A stretch of DNA of 52,734 nucleotides from Paraburkholderia ferrariae NBRC 106233. Its GTDB lineage: Bacteria > Pseudomonadota > Gammaproteobacteria > Burkholderiales > Burkholderiaceae. Below the pieces are notes generated by a model, which was given only the letters and a program-made list of their open reading frames with translations, was not told where the DNA came from and did no database searches. The translations under genes were made by a program, and so were the position numbers. This document shows positions 1-7,985 of the stretch, piece by piece. Where the stretch lies: contig NZ_BAYB01000048.1 in the NCBI RefSeq assembly GCF_000685035.1, forward strand, positions 1 through 52,734, in the 5' to 3' direction. How positions within the stretch are numbered: position 1 is the stretch's first letter; each line of letters starts with the position of its first letter.

Positions 1-194
1 CCCATGCCGCCGAAGAGGCGCGAGAGGCCGTTGCCGCCCAGCAGCGAATCGAACGGGTTCAGCATGCTTTGATGACGCATCAACTGCCGGTAGTGGTAGT
101 CGCAGATCGACAGCGACTTGCGCTCACCGTTCTCGTTGACGACAACGCGTGCGACCGCGGGGCGGGCGTGACAAATATCGCAGAGTGTAGGCAT
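1..194 (-). CDS. Clp-type ATPase, N-terminal zinc-finger part (partial)
   Basis: Only the first 64 codons are present; the gene runs off the left edge. The ATG at 192-194 opens a protein starting MPTLCDICHARPAVARV. It carries a small zinc-finger pattern (C5, C8, then C31 and H34 in SICDYHYRQL), followed by MLNPFDSLLGGNG. From memory of the family, this N-terminus matches Burkholderia AAA+ Clp protease ATP-binding subunits of the ClpA/ClpC type, which put a UvrB-like zinc finger before the ATPase modules. The ATPase domains are outside the window, so the family call rests on the N-terminus alone. A zinc-finger adaptor protein would be the alternative. Confidence 0.6.
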   Translation of the reverse strand, partial: MPTLCDICHARPAVARVVVNENGERKSLSICDYHYRQLMRHQSMLNPFDSLLGGNGLSRLFGGM

Positions 195-207
195 GATCGG
201 GTGACCT

Positions 208-432
208 CTAACCGTGGGAAATATGGGCAGCGCGAATGGGCAGGAGAATGTTGCCGGGCGTGGCGAGCGCAATGCGCTTGCCCGCCGAACGCGCGAATGC
301 CGCGACCTTGCCGCACCCGTTGCGCACGGCCGAAACCGCGCCGTCACCCGGATCGAGCGTCGCCACGATGAAGAGGGCGCAAACGGTGACGGGACCGATT
401 ACGGCTTGAGGCTCGGCATCAGACATAGGCAT
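208..432 (-). pseudogene. truncated Dyp-type peroxidase fragment
   Basis: A good ribosome-binding site (AGGAG, six bases before ATG 432) starts MPMSDAEPQAVIGPVTVCALFIV. This resembles the conserved N-terminus of Dyp-type haem peroxidases (PQ-x-V-x-x-P-x-T-x-x-A-x-F-x-V). Similarity continues to about residue 60 (KRIALATPGN). The usual continuation N-[LF]-S-C then appears only in another frame, and the reading frame stops at 208, just before the Clp gene. The ~250 residues with the haem-binding histidine and the catalytic GxxDG motif are absent. This is a frameshifted, 3'-deleted remnant rather than a working enzyme. The match is from memory. Confidence 0.55.
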
Positions 433-712
433 AGGCGACTCCTGCAGAAGCGGCGATCGGTACGTCCTGAGTGCATGAGCGGCGCTGGCTTCGATGCGGC
501 GCGAAGCCGGCGCGCGCATGCAGCGCGGTGTCCTGACTATCTGGTCTCTTGTGCGCCGCCCCCGTCATTGCACGGCAATGGAATTGAAATGTTCTGCGGT
601 GGTCGATCGAGCGAACCGAAGTCTTCAGGCGGTCAGTCAATGCGAACCACAAAAAGGGACAATTTGACGTTTGAATTCTATGAGGCGATCCGGCGGCTGT
701 GAACCTCCGTGC

Positions 713-772
713 ATCCGATACCTAATATCGGGTGTCCGGGTGCATGGCGCGAGCCGATATTAGGTATCGGAT
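713..772. promoter_or_regulatory. paired 17-bp palindromic operators
   Basis: Two perfect 19-bp arms, ATCCGATACCTAATATCGG (713-731) and its exact reverse complement (754-772), are separated by 22 bp. Each arm is itself a palindrome, CCGATA-N5-TATCGG (715-731 and 754-770), with centres 39 bp apart. That is the geometry of two dimer-binding sites rather than a terminator, as there is no T-run. The pair lies about 110 bp upstream of the unknown gene at 882, the likely target. The binding protein is not identifiable from the sequence. Confidence 0.6.
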
Positions 773-881
773 TCGCACGCTGCGCGCAGCGTTTCGTTCA
801 TTCAGTTTAGATGTACGATGGCTCGAACGTGAAGGACAGACTCGCAGAATGTGCGAGGCGAATGCCGCCACAGGGGGCGTC

Positions 882-1295
882 ATGAACGGCATGATCGGAG
901 GCTACGTCGTGCGCGCGGGTGCGAAGCGGGACGCGTTGAGTCCGGTGTACAGTCCGGACCTTTCGACCGTGGAGCGCCTGATCGAACTCTTCAACGAGCA
1001 GGACGGCGTTGTGGTGCTGCGCGTCGTTACGACAGCCACGACAGCGCCCCCCGCATTACCGGCCTTCTGCGAACTTGCGCTTTACGCCGAGCACGGCCTG
1101 TTCGTACTGCTGCTCAATGCGATGGTGGGCGACGAGGCTGCCGCGATCGACCTTCCCGGCGTGGATGGCCTCGACTGCGGTTTCGTCAGCATGCCGGGCG
1201 ACAGTTGGGCGCGCCGTGCCGTGACGCGCGACTTTGCCGTTGTGAGGCAGACGTTTCGCGCGATGGCGGGGCTCGGTACGCGCGCGAGGGCGTGA
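882..1295 (+). CDS. hypothetical protein
   Basis: 137-residue protein with no domain I recognise. The start ATG at 882 is chosen because a G-rich Shine-Dalgarno (GGGGG at 873-877) sits just before it; an in-frame ATG at 849 would add 11 residues. The sequence begins MNGMIGGYVVRAGAKRD, then a segment rich in hydrophobic beta-type stretches (VVVLRVVTT, LFVLLLNAMV). It looks like a small soluble alpha/beta protein with no signal peptide. Codon use is normal for the window. It follows the paired palindromic operators at 713-772, so it is probably a regulated single gene. Confidence 0.6.
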   Translation: MNGMIGGYVVRAGAKRDALSPVYSPDLSTVERLIELFNEQDGVVVLRVVTTATTAPPALPAFCELALYAEHGLFVLLLNAMVGDEAAAIDLPGVDGLDCGFVSMPGDSWARRAVTRDFAVVRQTFRAMAGLGTRARA

Positions 1296-1398
1296 GAACC
1301 CGGGGCGTGAAAACGTACGACGATAACGATTCCATGCGTACGCTGATGCTGCGCTGCGACTGATGAGCCGTAGCGTTGCGGATACTGCGTGCAGCACG

Positions 1399-1554
1399 CT
1401 ATTTGTGCATCATCGCCATGACGAGGAAGTGAAGGGGCAGCGTGAGCAGCACCGTGCCGCCAAAGCCCACGCACCACAATATGGCAATCCACTTCAGATC
1501 ATGCAGGAAACGGTGGCGCCGGCTGGCGGGCTCGCGCTTGATGGCTGGCTTCAT
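1399..1554 (-). CDS. small single-pass membrane protein
   Basis: 51 residues from ATG 1554, which has a strong GAGGAG site six bases upstream; the longer reading from 1602 has none. A basic N-terminus (MKPAIKREPASRRHRF) is followed by one membrane segment (about 20-45, IAILWCVGFGGTVLLTLPLHFLV) and a short HK tail. The function is unknown. Many betaproteobacteria carry such basic one-helix proteins, sometimes as small subunits of membrane complexes, but no partner is encoded nearby. Confidence 0.55.
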   Translation of the reverse strand: MKPAIKREPASRRHRFLHDLKWIAILWCVGFGGTVLLTLPLHFLVMAMMHK

Positions 1555-1722
1555 GGTCAACTCCTCACCGTCGTGGTTGGCTTCGGGTGCAGGCCGCGGC
1601 ACGCGGGGCCGCCTGCTTCAGGCAGCCCCCGTGGCACACGTTCGATCATGCTCGCGCATTCATTATGGCACCACTGGCGCGCCGCCGCGCCAGCCAACGA
1701 CTTTTCAAAAGGGGACCTCACG

Positions 1723-2169
1723 ATGACTACCGACTACGATCCCAACGTGCGCATCAAGGAACGCGACAAGGCCGGCCCCCACCTCACCACGCAGGAGCAC
1801 GTGGGTATGAACGGCAAGATTGCCGTCATCATCACCAATGCCGTGGGGACGATGTGGTGTGCCTACGTTTTCGCGGCCATCGCGCTGATCAGTCTGCCTT
1901 CGTCGATTGCGGGCGGCGTGCCCACCCTGATCGCCTGGATTGCACAGACGTTTTTGCAACTGGTGCTGCTCTCCGTAATCATGGTGGGGCAGAAGGTGGC
2001 GGCCGCGGCCTCGGACAAGCAGGCGCTGCAAACTTATAAGGACGCGGAGGCCCTGCTGAAACTCCAGGCGGAGATGCGCAAGCTCATCGAGGTCAACAAT
2101 ACGCTAACCGAAGCGATCCACCGCGCGGTGATCGACAAGGACCGGGCGACCGCGCAGCCCGGCAGTTGA
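1723..2169 (+). CDS. conserved membrane protein, DUF1003-like
   Basis: 148 residues. The ATG at 1723 has an AGGGGACC Shine-Dalgarno. After a charged N-terminus (~30 residues) come two membrane segments (about 34-58 and 65-90). A cytoplasmic coiled-coil-like tail follows (KDAEALLKLQAEMRKLIEVN). The motif LVLLSVIMVGQ followed by ASDKQA is typical of small integral membrane proteins related to DUF1003. The molecular function is not known. It heads a plus-strand pair with the unknown gene 52 bp downstream. Confidence 0.6.
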   Translation: MTTDYDPNVRIKERDKAGPHLTTQEHVGMNGKIAVIITNAVGTMWCAYVFAAIALISLPSSIAGGVPTLIAWIAQTFLQLVLLSVIMVGQKVAAAASDKQALQTYKDAEALLKLQAEMRKLIEVNNTLTEAIHRAVIDKDRATAQPGS

Positions 2170-2221
2170 GTGGCGCGGGCCTCGTCTTCCAGGCACGCAA
2201 CGACCCGAACAAGGAGCGAAC

Positions 2222-2572
2222 ATGGCGCAACAGGAACGCATGGAATGCTATGGGTTCGACGTCACCGCGCATTCGCGGTGCAACAGGCTGGGTGGGTGGA
2301 TCGCCCATGTCGAGATCCATCACAAGGGGCACCTCTTTGCGACCTGCAGCCCCGACACGGTTCAGCCCGAGTGGCGGACCGAGGTCGAAGCGAATCGCGA
2401 CGGCATCGAACGGGGCTGCAAGTTCATCGGCCGCATGATGAACGATCCGCACGACCGTTCCTGGGTTGCCATACGCGCGCACGCGCAGAAGTGGTTCTTC
2501 CGGATCGAGGAATCGCAGGAGTCCGAGCGGATCGTGCACGACGTGCTCGTGCGCAAAGGCGCGAGCACGTAG
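2222..2572 (+). CDS. hypothetical protein
   Basis: 116 residues, start supported by AAGGAG seven bases upstream. It is predicted soluble with no signal peptide or membrane segment. It is rich in His, Trp and charged residues (IAHVEIHHKGH, RSWVAIRAHAQKWFF) and has two or three beta-type stretches. I do not recognise a family. It lies 52 bp behind the DUF1003-like membrane protein and may be co-transcribed with it. Confidence 0.55.
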   Translation: MAQQERMECYGFDVTAHSRCNRLGGWIAHVEIHHKGHLFATCSPDTVQPEWRTEVEANRDGIERGCKFIGRMMNDPHDRSWVAIRAHAQKWFFRIEESQESERIVHDVLVRKGAST

Positions 2573-2617
2573 CACGCTGTACGTGGCGCCGCGCGAAGTC
2601 GCAGCTTTCGCGCACGC

Positions 2618-2866
2618 CTAGCTGTCGTCTACGTTGTCCGCGTAATGGTCGATTGCGACCTTGCATTCGTCCACGATCACCTGGAGCGCGTCCGGGTCGA
2701 GCGAGTCCACCCAGCGCTCCACGTGCAGGAAGCGGTCGGTGCCGAGGTCGGCGATCCGCGCGGCGTCGGTGGTGGTGGCGGAGACGGTTGCGAGTCCGCG
2801 GTTGTTGGGCAGCGGCGCGAGCGTCGCGGCGATCTGGAACCGGCGATAAAGGGTGCTGGCTGACAC
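2618..2866 (-). CDS. hypothetical protein, GTG start
   Basis: 82 residues beginning MSASTLYRRFQIAATLAPL. The start codon is GTG at 2866, supported by a strong GAGGTGA site. The C-terminal half (VDSLDPDALQVIVDECKVAIDHYADN) looks helical and acidic. No known domain was recognised. It is convergent with the unknown gene ending at 2572 and lies downstream of the DUF1269 gene on the same strand. Confidence 0.5.
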   Translation of the reverse strand: MSASTLYRRFQIAATLAPLPNNRGLATVSATTTDAARIADLGTDRFLHVERWVDSLDPDALQVIVDECKVAIDHYADNVDDS

Positions 2867-2932
2867 GGCGATTCACCTCATGAGCGATGGTGGGCAGAGC
2901 AGTTATGGCATGGTGCGGCGAACCAGCGCCCT

Positions 2933-3388
2933 TTACCACGATAGGCGCTGGGTGAAAATCTTTCCGCCATAACCCCGCACGACTTCATCCACCTCGGTTT
3001 CGGGGGGCGACTTCGTTTCGAGGATCAACGCAACGTTGCCGGGAAGAAGCTCGCCTTCGATCGAAGCGGTCATCTTCTTGTCGAGCCCATGCTCGATGGC
3101 ACGGCCCGCGAGCGCGGCGCCAGCCCCCGCTGCCGCGCCGGCCACCACGCCGAGCGGTCCGGCAATGAGGCCGATCAGGCCGCCCGTCACGGCGCCAATC
3201 GCGGTCCCCCAGTACGGCCCGGTGTACTCATCGAGCACCGCAAGCTTGCCGTCGGCGCTCTTCTGGACCATCACGCCGCTCTCGATCTTGAAGCTGCCGT
3301 CGTCCGTCACGAAGTTGTTGAGATCCCGCGCGCACCGTTGCGCCGCGTCCAGATTGTCGAAAGTCGCGACGATCAGCATTTGAGACAT
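2933..3388 (-). CDS. DUF1269 family membrane-associated protein
   Basis: 151 residues from ATG 3388 (GAGGAG site upstream); the reading could extend to 3424 but that start has no site. The N-terminus MSQMLIVATFDNLDAAQRC has the ferredoxin-like fold typical of DUF1269. A central glycine/alanine-rich hydrophobic hairpin follows (about 72-105, GTAIGAVTGGLIGLIAGPLG). The C-terminus (GNVALILETKSPPETEVDEVV) is a second ferredoxin-like strand set. The family is uncharacterised and often stress-associated. The glycine-rich segment may insert into membranes. Confidence 0.75.
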   Translation of the reverse strand: MSQMLIVATFDNLDAAQRCARDLNNFVTDDGSFKIESGVMVQKSADGKLAVLDEYTGPYWGTAIGAVTGGLIGLIAGPLGVVAGAAAGAGAALAGRAIEHGLDKKMTASIEGELLPGNVALILETKSPPETEVDEVVRGYGGKIFTQRLSW

Positions 3389-3491
3389 TTCGCACTCCTC
3401 GTTCGATGGGCCGCGCCAGTTCAACGCGGTTCAACGCAGTTCAAGATAGACAATAACGACACACCCGCCAGCGCGAATCTTCCGATATTGA

Positions 3492-4484
3492 CTATCGGTC
3501 CGCGCCCAGCGCTTCGGCCACCCAGGTCTTCAGCATATCGACAATCTTGCGCACGCGCGCGGGAACCGGGCGCTGCGGCCGGATCAGCAGATTCAGCGCG
3601 AGCGGCGGCACCGCATAGTCGGGCAGCAGGCGCACGAGGCGCCCTTGCTCGATGGCGTCCCGGCACGCGGGCGCTTCCAGCACGCCGATGCCCACGCCCG
3701 CCATCACCATTTCGAACATCGGCCGCCAGTGCGTGGTCTTGATGGTCGTCTGGATCGGCACGCTGTCCACGCGTTGGGCGGCGGCTTCCGGTGCATCGGG
3801 CACATGCGATGCGAGCGGCAGCAGATCGGAGTCGAAGGTGCCCTTCACGCGAATGAAGCTGTGGCTCGCGAGCTCCGCGGGTTCGGCAATCGCGCCGTGG
3901 CGCTTCACATAGTCGGGAGAGGCGACGAGCCAGCGCTCGATCTGGCCGAGCGGGTAGGCAATGTACGCGCCGTCGCCGAGCGGCCCGAGACGAAAGGAGA
4001 TATCCACGCCCTCGGTCACGAGGTCGGCAATCTTGTCGTTCAGCACGAGCTCGATGTCGAGCTGCGGATAGCTCTCGCGAATGCGCCGCAGCCCCTCGGG
4101 CAGAAGCGTTTCGCCGAAGCAGTGCGGCGCAGCAATGCGGATCGTGCCTTTCACGGCTTGCTCGTCGTTCGAGACTTCGGCCACGGCCTGCTCCACGGCA
4201 CCCAGCACCGACTTGCTGCGTTCGTGGAAGATGATGCCTTCCGGCGTGCACTTGAATGCCCGCGCGTTGCGCAGCAGCAGTTGGCAGCCCAGATACTTCT
4301 CCAGCCGCTCGATGCGCTCGCTCACGGCCGGCTGGCCGATGTCGAGATCGCGCGCGGCCCCCGAAATGCTGCCTCGCTCCACCACTCTGACGTAGATCCG
4401 CATTGCTTCCAGCAGATTCACGCTGCGCTCCCTGGCTGGGCTAACCCGCTGGTCGGTGCGTGCTTCTGGTGGCGGCGTGGACAT
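3492..4484 (-). CDS. LysR-family transcriptional regulator
   Basis: 330 residues. The winged helix-turn-helix occupies about 24-85 (MRIYVRVVERGSISGAAR, then IGQPAVSERIERLE). The effector-binding domain runs from about 115 (GTIRIAAPHCFGETLLP) to the end. It belongs to the CrgA-like subgroup that regulates neighbouring oxidative or drug-response genes, judged by overall pattern. ATG 4484 has AAAGGGG nearby; GTG 4421, preceded by AGGGAGCGC, is an alternative that removes a disordered proline-rich head. It is divergent from the MocR gene at 4653, so the two may share a control region. Target unknown. Confidence 0.85.
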   Translation of the reverse strand: MSTPPPEARTDQRVSPARERSVNLLEAMRIYVRVVERGSISGAARDLDIGQPAVSERIERLEKYLGCQLLLRNARAFKCTPEGIIFHERSKSVLGAVEQAVAEVSNDEQAVKGTIRIAAPHCFGETLLPEGLRRIRESYPQLDIELVLNDKIADLVTEGVDISFRLGPLGDGAYIAYPLGQIERWLVASPDYVKRHGAIAEPAELASHSFIRVKGTFDSDLLPLASHVPDAPEAAAQRVDSVPIQTTIKTTHWRPMFEMVMAGVGIGVLEAPACRDAIEQGRLVRLLPDYAVPPLALNLLIRPQRPVPARVRKIVDMLKTWVAEALGADR

Positions 4485-4652
4485 ATGACCCCTTTCATTC
4501 CCCTGGCTCCGGATTCCCGCGTCGCGAATCGTTGAGGCGACGCATTACGGCCCAAGAATAAAGGGAGGCATGCATGCGCGGTATGCACAAATCGACCCCG
4601 CGCCGCGCAGTACAGTTCTGCTACGATCGAACCGCGCCGGGGAGGGCGTTCG

Positions 4653-6083
4653 ATGAACCTTTACGAAAAACTGGCGGACGAAATCGAAACGTCGATCCGG
4701 CAAGGGGTCTACCGGCATGGCGAAAAGCTGCCCTCGGTGCGCCAGATGGGCCAGCAGCACCGGCTCAGTGTGGCGACCGTGGTGCGCGCGTATATCCTGC
4801 TGGAAAGCCGCGGCCTGATTACGAGCCGCCCGCAGTCCGGCTACTTCGTGAACAGCGAGGGCCACGCGGGCGAGGGCCGCATTCCGGAGTTGCGGCCTTC
4901 GCGGCCGCAGCCGGTTTCGCGGCCCGTGGACGTGAGCCGCCTCGTGCTTTCCACCTTGCGCTCCATCGGCGTGGACGACGCCGTGCCGCTCGGCTCACCG
5001 TATCCCGATCCGCGCCCATTCCCCTTCGACAAGCTCAACCGCTACGCCTACGACGCCGGCCGCGGCCAGGAAGTCTGGAGCGTGATCGACGCGCTGCCGC
5101 CCGGCAATGTGCGGCTCATGCGCCAGATTGCCCGCCGCTACCTGGAAAACGGCATGGCCATCGACCCCAACGAGATCGTCATTACCGTGGGCGCGACGGA
5201 GGCGATCAATCTGTGCCTCCAGGCGGTGGCGAAGCCCGGCGACACCATTGCCGTGGAGTCGCCCACCTTCTATGCGATGCTGCACGCCATCGAGCGGCTG
5301 GGGATGAAGGCGATCGAAGTGGCGACGCACCCGGATTCGGGCATCGATGTCGATGCGCTGGCCGACGTGATCGCATCGCATCCCGTCAAGGCGTGCATGG
5401 TCATGCCGAACTTCCAGAATCCGCTGGGCTTCCTGATGCCCGATGCGAGCAAGCGCGCGTTCATGGATCTCGTGACGGCGCACGATATTCCGGTGATCGA
5501 AAACGGCGTCTACAACGAGCTGTATTACGGCGACGCCTATCCCACCACGCTGAAGTCTTTCGACACGAAGGGGCTCGTGCTTCATTGCGGCACGTTTTCG
5601 AAGAGCCTGACCGTGGCTTACCGGATCGGCTGGGCGCTGCCGGGACGATACCGGGATCAGGTCGAGAAACTGAAATTCCTCAACACGCTCACCTCGCCGA
5701 CGATCCCGCAGATCGCCATCGCCGAATTTCTCGAGCGCGACGGCTATGAGCACCATCTGCGGCGCGTGCGCAAGCTCTATGCCCAGCAGGCCAGCATGAT
5801 GCGGGCCATCGTCTCGCGCTTCTTTCCGAAGGGCACGTGCATGTCGCAGCCGGTGGGCGGCTACGTGCTGTGGGTGGAGTTGCCGGCGTCCGTGGATTCG
5901 CTGCGCCTCTACAAGCTCGCGCTGGACCAGGGCATTACGATCGGGCCGGGCTACATGTTCTCCATCTTTGAGGAGTCTTACCGGAATTTCATCCGGCTCA
6001 ATTACAGCAGCCCCTGGACGGATGAAATCGAGCAGGCGGTGATTACCGTCGGCAAGCTCGCCGCCCTCTGCATGCGTGGTTAA
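4653..6083 (+). CDS. MocR-type GntR/aminotransferase fusion regulator
   Basis: 476 residues. An N-terminal GntR winged helix (about 1-72, LPSVRQMGQQHRLSVATVVRAY) is joined by a linker to a fold-type I aminotransferase domain (about 110-470). Visible PLP-binding features are the NFQNPLG asparagine, the conserved Tyr in ENGVYNELYYGD and the Schiff-base lysine in GTFSKSLTVAYRIGW. Proteins of this class use PLP or an amino-acid adduct as effector rather than acting as enzymes. Known examples control PLP synthesis, GABA use or taurine use. The effector here cannot be read from the sequence. It is divergent from the LysR gene and upstream of marC-like 6190, with no obvious operon. Confidence 0.85.
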   Translation: MNLYEKLADEIETSIRQGVYRHGEKLPSVRQMGQQHRLSVATVVRAYILLESRGLITSRPQSGYFVNSEGHAGEGRIPELRPSRPQPVSRPVDVSRLVLSTLRSIGVDDAVPLGSPYPDPRPFPFDKLNRYAYDAGRGQEVWSVIDALPPGNVRLMRQIARRYLENGMAIDPNEIVITVGATEAINLCLQAVAKPGDTIAVESPTFYAMLHAIERLGMKAIEVATHPDSGIDVDALADVIASHPVKACMVMPNFQNPLGFLMPDASKRAFMDLVTAHDIPVIENGVYNELYYGDAYPTTLKSFDTKGLVLHCGTFSKSLTVAYRIGWALPGRYRDQVEKLKFLNTLTSPTIPQIAIAEFLERDGYEHHLRRVRKLYAQQASMMRAIVSRFFPKGTCMSQPVGGYVLWVELPASVDSLRLYKLALDQGITIGPGYMFSIFEESYRNFIRLNYSSPWTDEIEQAVITVGKLAALCMRG

Positions 6084-6189
6084 GCGCGGCGGCCGGCCGT
6101 CCTGTGGTCCGGTCGGCAGGCGTGAATGTTATTCTCGATGCACGGAGAGGCGAAAGAGGTTCACGCGAGGCTATTGCGGAGTGGATTCC

Positions 6190-6831
6190 ATGGCTATCGA
6201 TTTTTCGTTTTCGGTCAAAGTGTTCTCGGCGCTCTTCGCCATCATGAATCCCATCGCCAATATTCCGGTTTTCCTCTCGTTGACCGAAGGCGTTTCCGAT
6301 ACGGGAAAACGGAAAATTGCGGCGGTTACGTTCGTTGGGACGACAATCGGCTGCCTGATCTCGGTGACGGCGGGCGAGGCGATACTCCGCGTGTTCGGCG
6401 TGACGATTGCCGATTTTCGTCTCGCGGGCGGCCTGCTCGTGCTGCTCATTGCGCTCGACATGCTGCACGGGTCGTCGAGCGCGCAGCACACCCCCCGCCA
6501 GAGCGAACTGGGCGACAACGGTGCCGATCAGGACGTGGCCGTGTTTCCGCTGACCATGCCGCTGCTCGTCGGTCCCGGAACGATTGCCACGCTGATCGTG
6601 TTCGGGCATACGGCAACCGAAGAGGGCAAGGAAGTCAGCCTCGCGCTGGGGCTCGCGGTTTTCCTCGTACTATTGGCCATTACGCTCTTTTCCGCACCGC
6701 GCATTGGGCGTGTCCTCTCGCCCAAAGTGACCGCCATCACGAAGCGGCTGATGGGCATGATTCTCGCTGCCATCGCCGTGGAGATGATGACGGCGAGTCT
6801 TTCTGCACTGTTCAAGGGGCTGGCCCGCTAG
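6190..6831 (+). CDS. MarC family integral membrane protein
   Basis: 213 residues, starting MAIDFSFSVKVFSALFAIMNP. The motif AIMNPIANIPVFLSLTEG is diagnostic of MarC/UPF0056, as is PLTMPLLVGPGTIATLI in the middle. About six membrane helices can be seen. The family was once linked to multiple antibiotic resistance, but its function is unsettled. The start ATG 6190 has GGAG eight bases before it. It follows the MocR gene by 106 bp on the same strand. Confidence 0.85.
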   Translation: MAIDFSFSVKVFSALFAIMNPIANIPVFLSLTEGVSDTGKRKIAAVTFVGTTIGCLISVTAGEAILRVFGVTIADFRLAGGLLVLLIALDMLHGSSSAQHTPRQSELGDNGADQDVAVFPLTMPLLVGPGTIATLIVFGHTATEEGKEVSLALGLAVFLVLLAITLFSAPRIGRVLSPKVTAITKRLMGMILAAIAVEMMTASLSALFKGLAR

Positions 6832-6906
6832 TGCCGGGTTGATGGCGGGTTTGTTCTGCCAGGCGCTGCCGGGTGCCTTGTCGATGTCATTGGAGGGAGA
6901 AACATC

Positions 6907-7287
6907 ATGTCTGATCAGAGTGCGGGTTTGGGCGAAGCCTTCATTGCGAAGCAGCGCGTGCGTCTCGAAGCGCTGCAGCGCGAACTGCTGGGCGGCGAGG
7001 AGGGCACGATAGCGGACGAACGCACGTTCGAGGAAGACCACGGCGAAGAAGCGCACGAATTCGAGGACGAAGGGCAGCGGCTGGCGCAGGACGTCGCGAA
7101 CCAGGCGCTGCGCGATACGAGCAACCAGCGTATTGCCGACATTCAGCGTGCGCTCGAAAAGATCGCCGAAGGAACCTATGGCTACTCCGACGAAAGCGGC
7201 GACCCGATTCCCGTCGAGCGGCTCGAGGCCGTGCCGGAGGCGATCCTGACCGTGCAGGAGCAGGCGGCGCGCGAAGCACGGCATTGA
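6907..7287 (+). CDS. DksA/TraR-like protein lacking zinc cysteines
   Basis: 126 residues; ATG 6907 follows GGAGGG. A helical N-terminal pair (about 10-90) resembles the DksA coiled coil. The C-terminal finger region reads GTYGYSDESGDPIPVERLEAVPEAILTVQEQ, aligned with the usual GTYGxCxxCGxxIxxxRLxAxPxAxxCxxCQ. All four zinc-ligand cysteines are replaced (Ser, Ser, Thr, Gln) and the protein has no cysteine at all. The rest of the finger frame is kept. It probably still binds RNA polymerase's secondary channel, but zinc-independently. The stop overlaps the possible start of the next gene. Confidence 0.75.
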   Translation: MSDQSAGLGEAFIAKQRVRLEALQRELLGGEEGTIADERTFEEDHGEEAHEFEDEGQRLAQDVANQALRDTSNQRIADIQRALEKIAEGTYGYSDESGDPIPVERLEAVPEAILTVQEQAAREARH

Positions 7288-7366
7288 TGTGCCCGCAACG
7301 AGAGTGAACGCGCAGCCGGAAGCCAGCCCCGAAGGCAAACCCCGAAGCCGAACCGCGGAGGAAGAG

Positions 7367-7921
7367 GTGACACCCGAACGCATCATGTTCATCCGGCACG
7401 CCGAGAAGCCGGCCCCCGATCTGGGCGGCGGCGTCGATGCGAACGGCAAGGCCGACGAAGAAAGCCTGGCCGTGCGCGGCTGGCAGCGCGCCGGTGCGCT
7501 CGCGCGGTTTTTCTGCCCGCAGGAGGGCGGCCACGCGGCGAAGCTCACGCCTCACTCGGTGTTCGCCCCCGGCACGGGGCCGGCGAGCAAGAGCCGCCGG
7601 GCCATGCAGACGGTCGCGCCGCTCGTGGCGCTGCTGCAGGCCGGCTCGCAGGTGAACTTCGTCACCGCGTATCTCAAGGACGACGGGGCGGCGCTGATGA
7701 AGGACGTGCTGGCCCAGTCGGGCATCGTGCTGGTGGCGTGGGAGCACAAGGTGCTGCCCTCGCTGATCGGCTACCTGCCTCACGCGCCCAGGGTGCCCGC
7801 CGCCTGGCCCGAGGACCGCTTCGATCTCGTGTGGGTGCTCGACCGAAAGGCCGACGGGTGGAGCTTCACCCAGCTTGCGCAAATGCTGCTGGCGGGGGAT
7901 AGCGAGAAGCCGATCGAATAG
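7367..7921 (+). CDS. histidine phosphatase superfamily protein
   Basis: 184 residues from GTG 7367, which has a near-perfect GGAGGAAGAG site; a GTG at 7289 would add 26 unconserved residues. The start of the domain reads TPERIMFIRHAEKP, the RHG-type catalytic motif with His and Arg. The second histidine is probably in VLVAWEHKVLPSL (late E-H motif). The protein is short, single-domain and has no signal peptide, so cytoplasmic. The substrate is unknown. It lies 80 bp behind the DksA-like gene and is convergent with the ABC ATPase, separated by a bidirectional hairpin. Confidence 0.75.
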   Translation: MTPERIMFIRHAEKPAPDLGGGVDANGKADEESLAVRGWQRAGALARFFCPQEGGHAAKLTPHSVFAPGTGPASKSRRAMQTVAPLVALLQAGSQVNFVTAYLKDDGAALMKDVLAQSGIVLVAWEHKVLPSLIGYLPHAPRVPAAWPEDRFDLVWVLDRKADGWSFTQLAQMLLAGDSEKPIE

Positions 7922-7948
7922 CGGGCGAATAGCGGGCGAATAGCGGGC
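7919..7948. repeat. 11-bp tandem repeat over a stop codon
   Basis: TAGCGGGCGAA occurs at 7919-7929 and 7930-7940, with a partial third copy from 7941. The first copy begins with the stop codon of the histidine phosphatase. This is a likely replication-slippage product with no coding effect. Confidence 0.6.
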
Positions 7949-7975
7949 TTCGAGGCGCATCCCGCGCCTCGAAGC
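7947..7975. terminator. bidirectional terminator hairpin
   Basis: Perfect 12-bp stem GCTTCGAGGCGC / GCGCCTCGAAGC with a 5-nt loop lies between the convergent genes ending at 7921 and 7986. There is no strong T-run on either side. Confidence 0.65.
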
Positions 7976-7985
7976 GGGACAGCGA

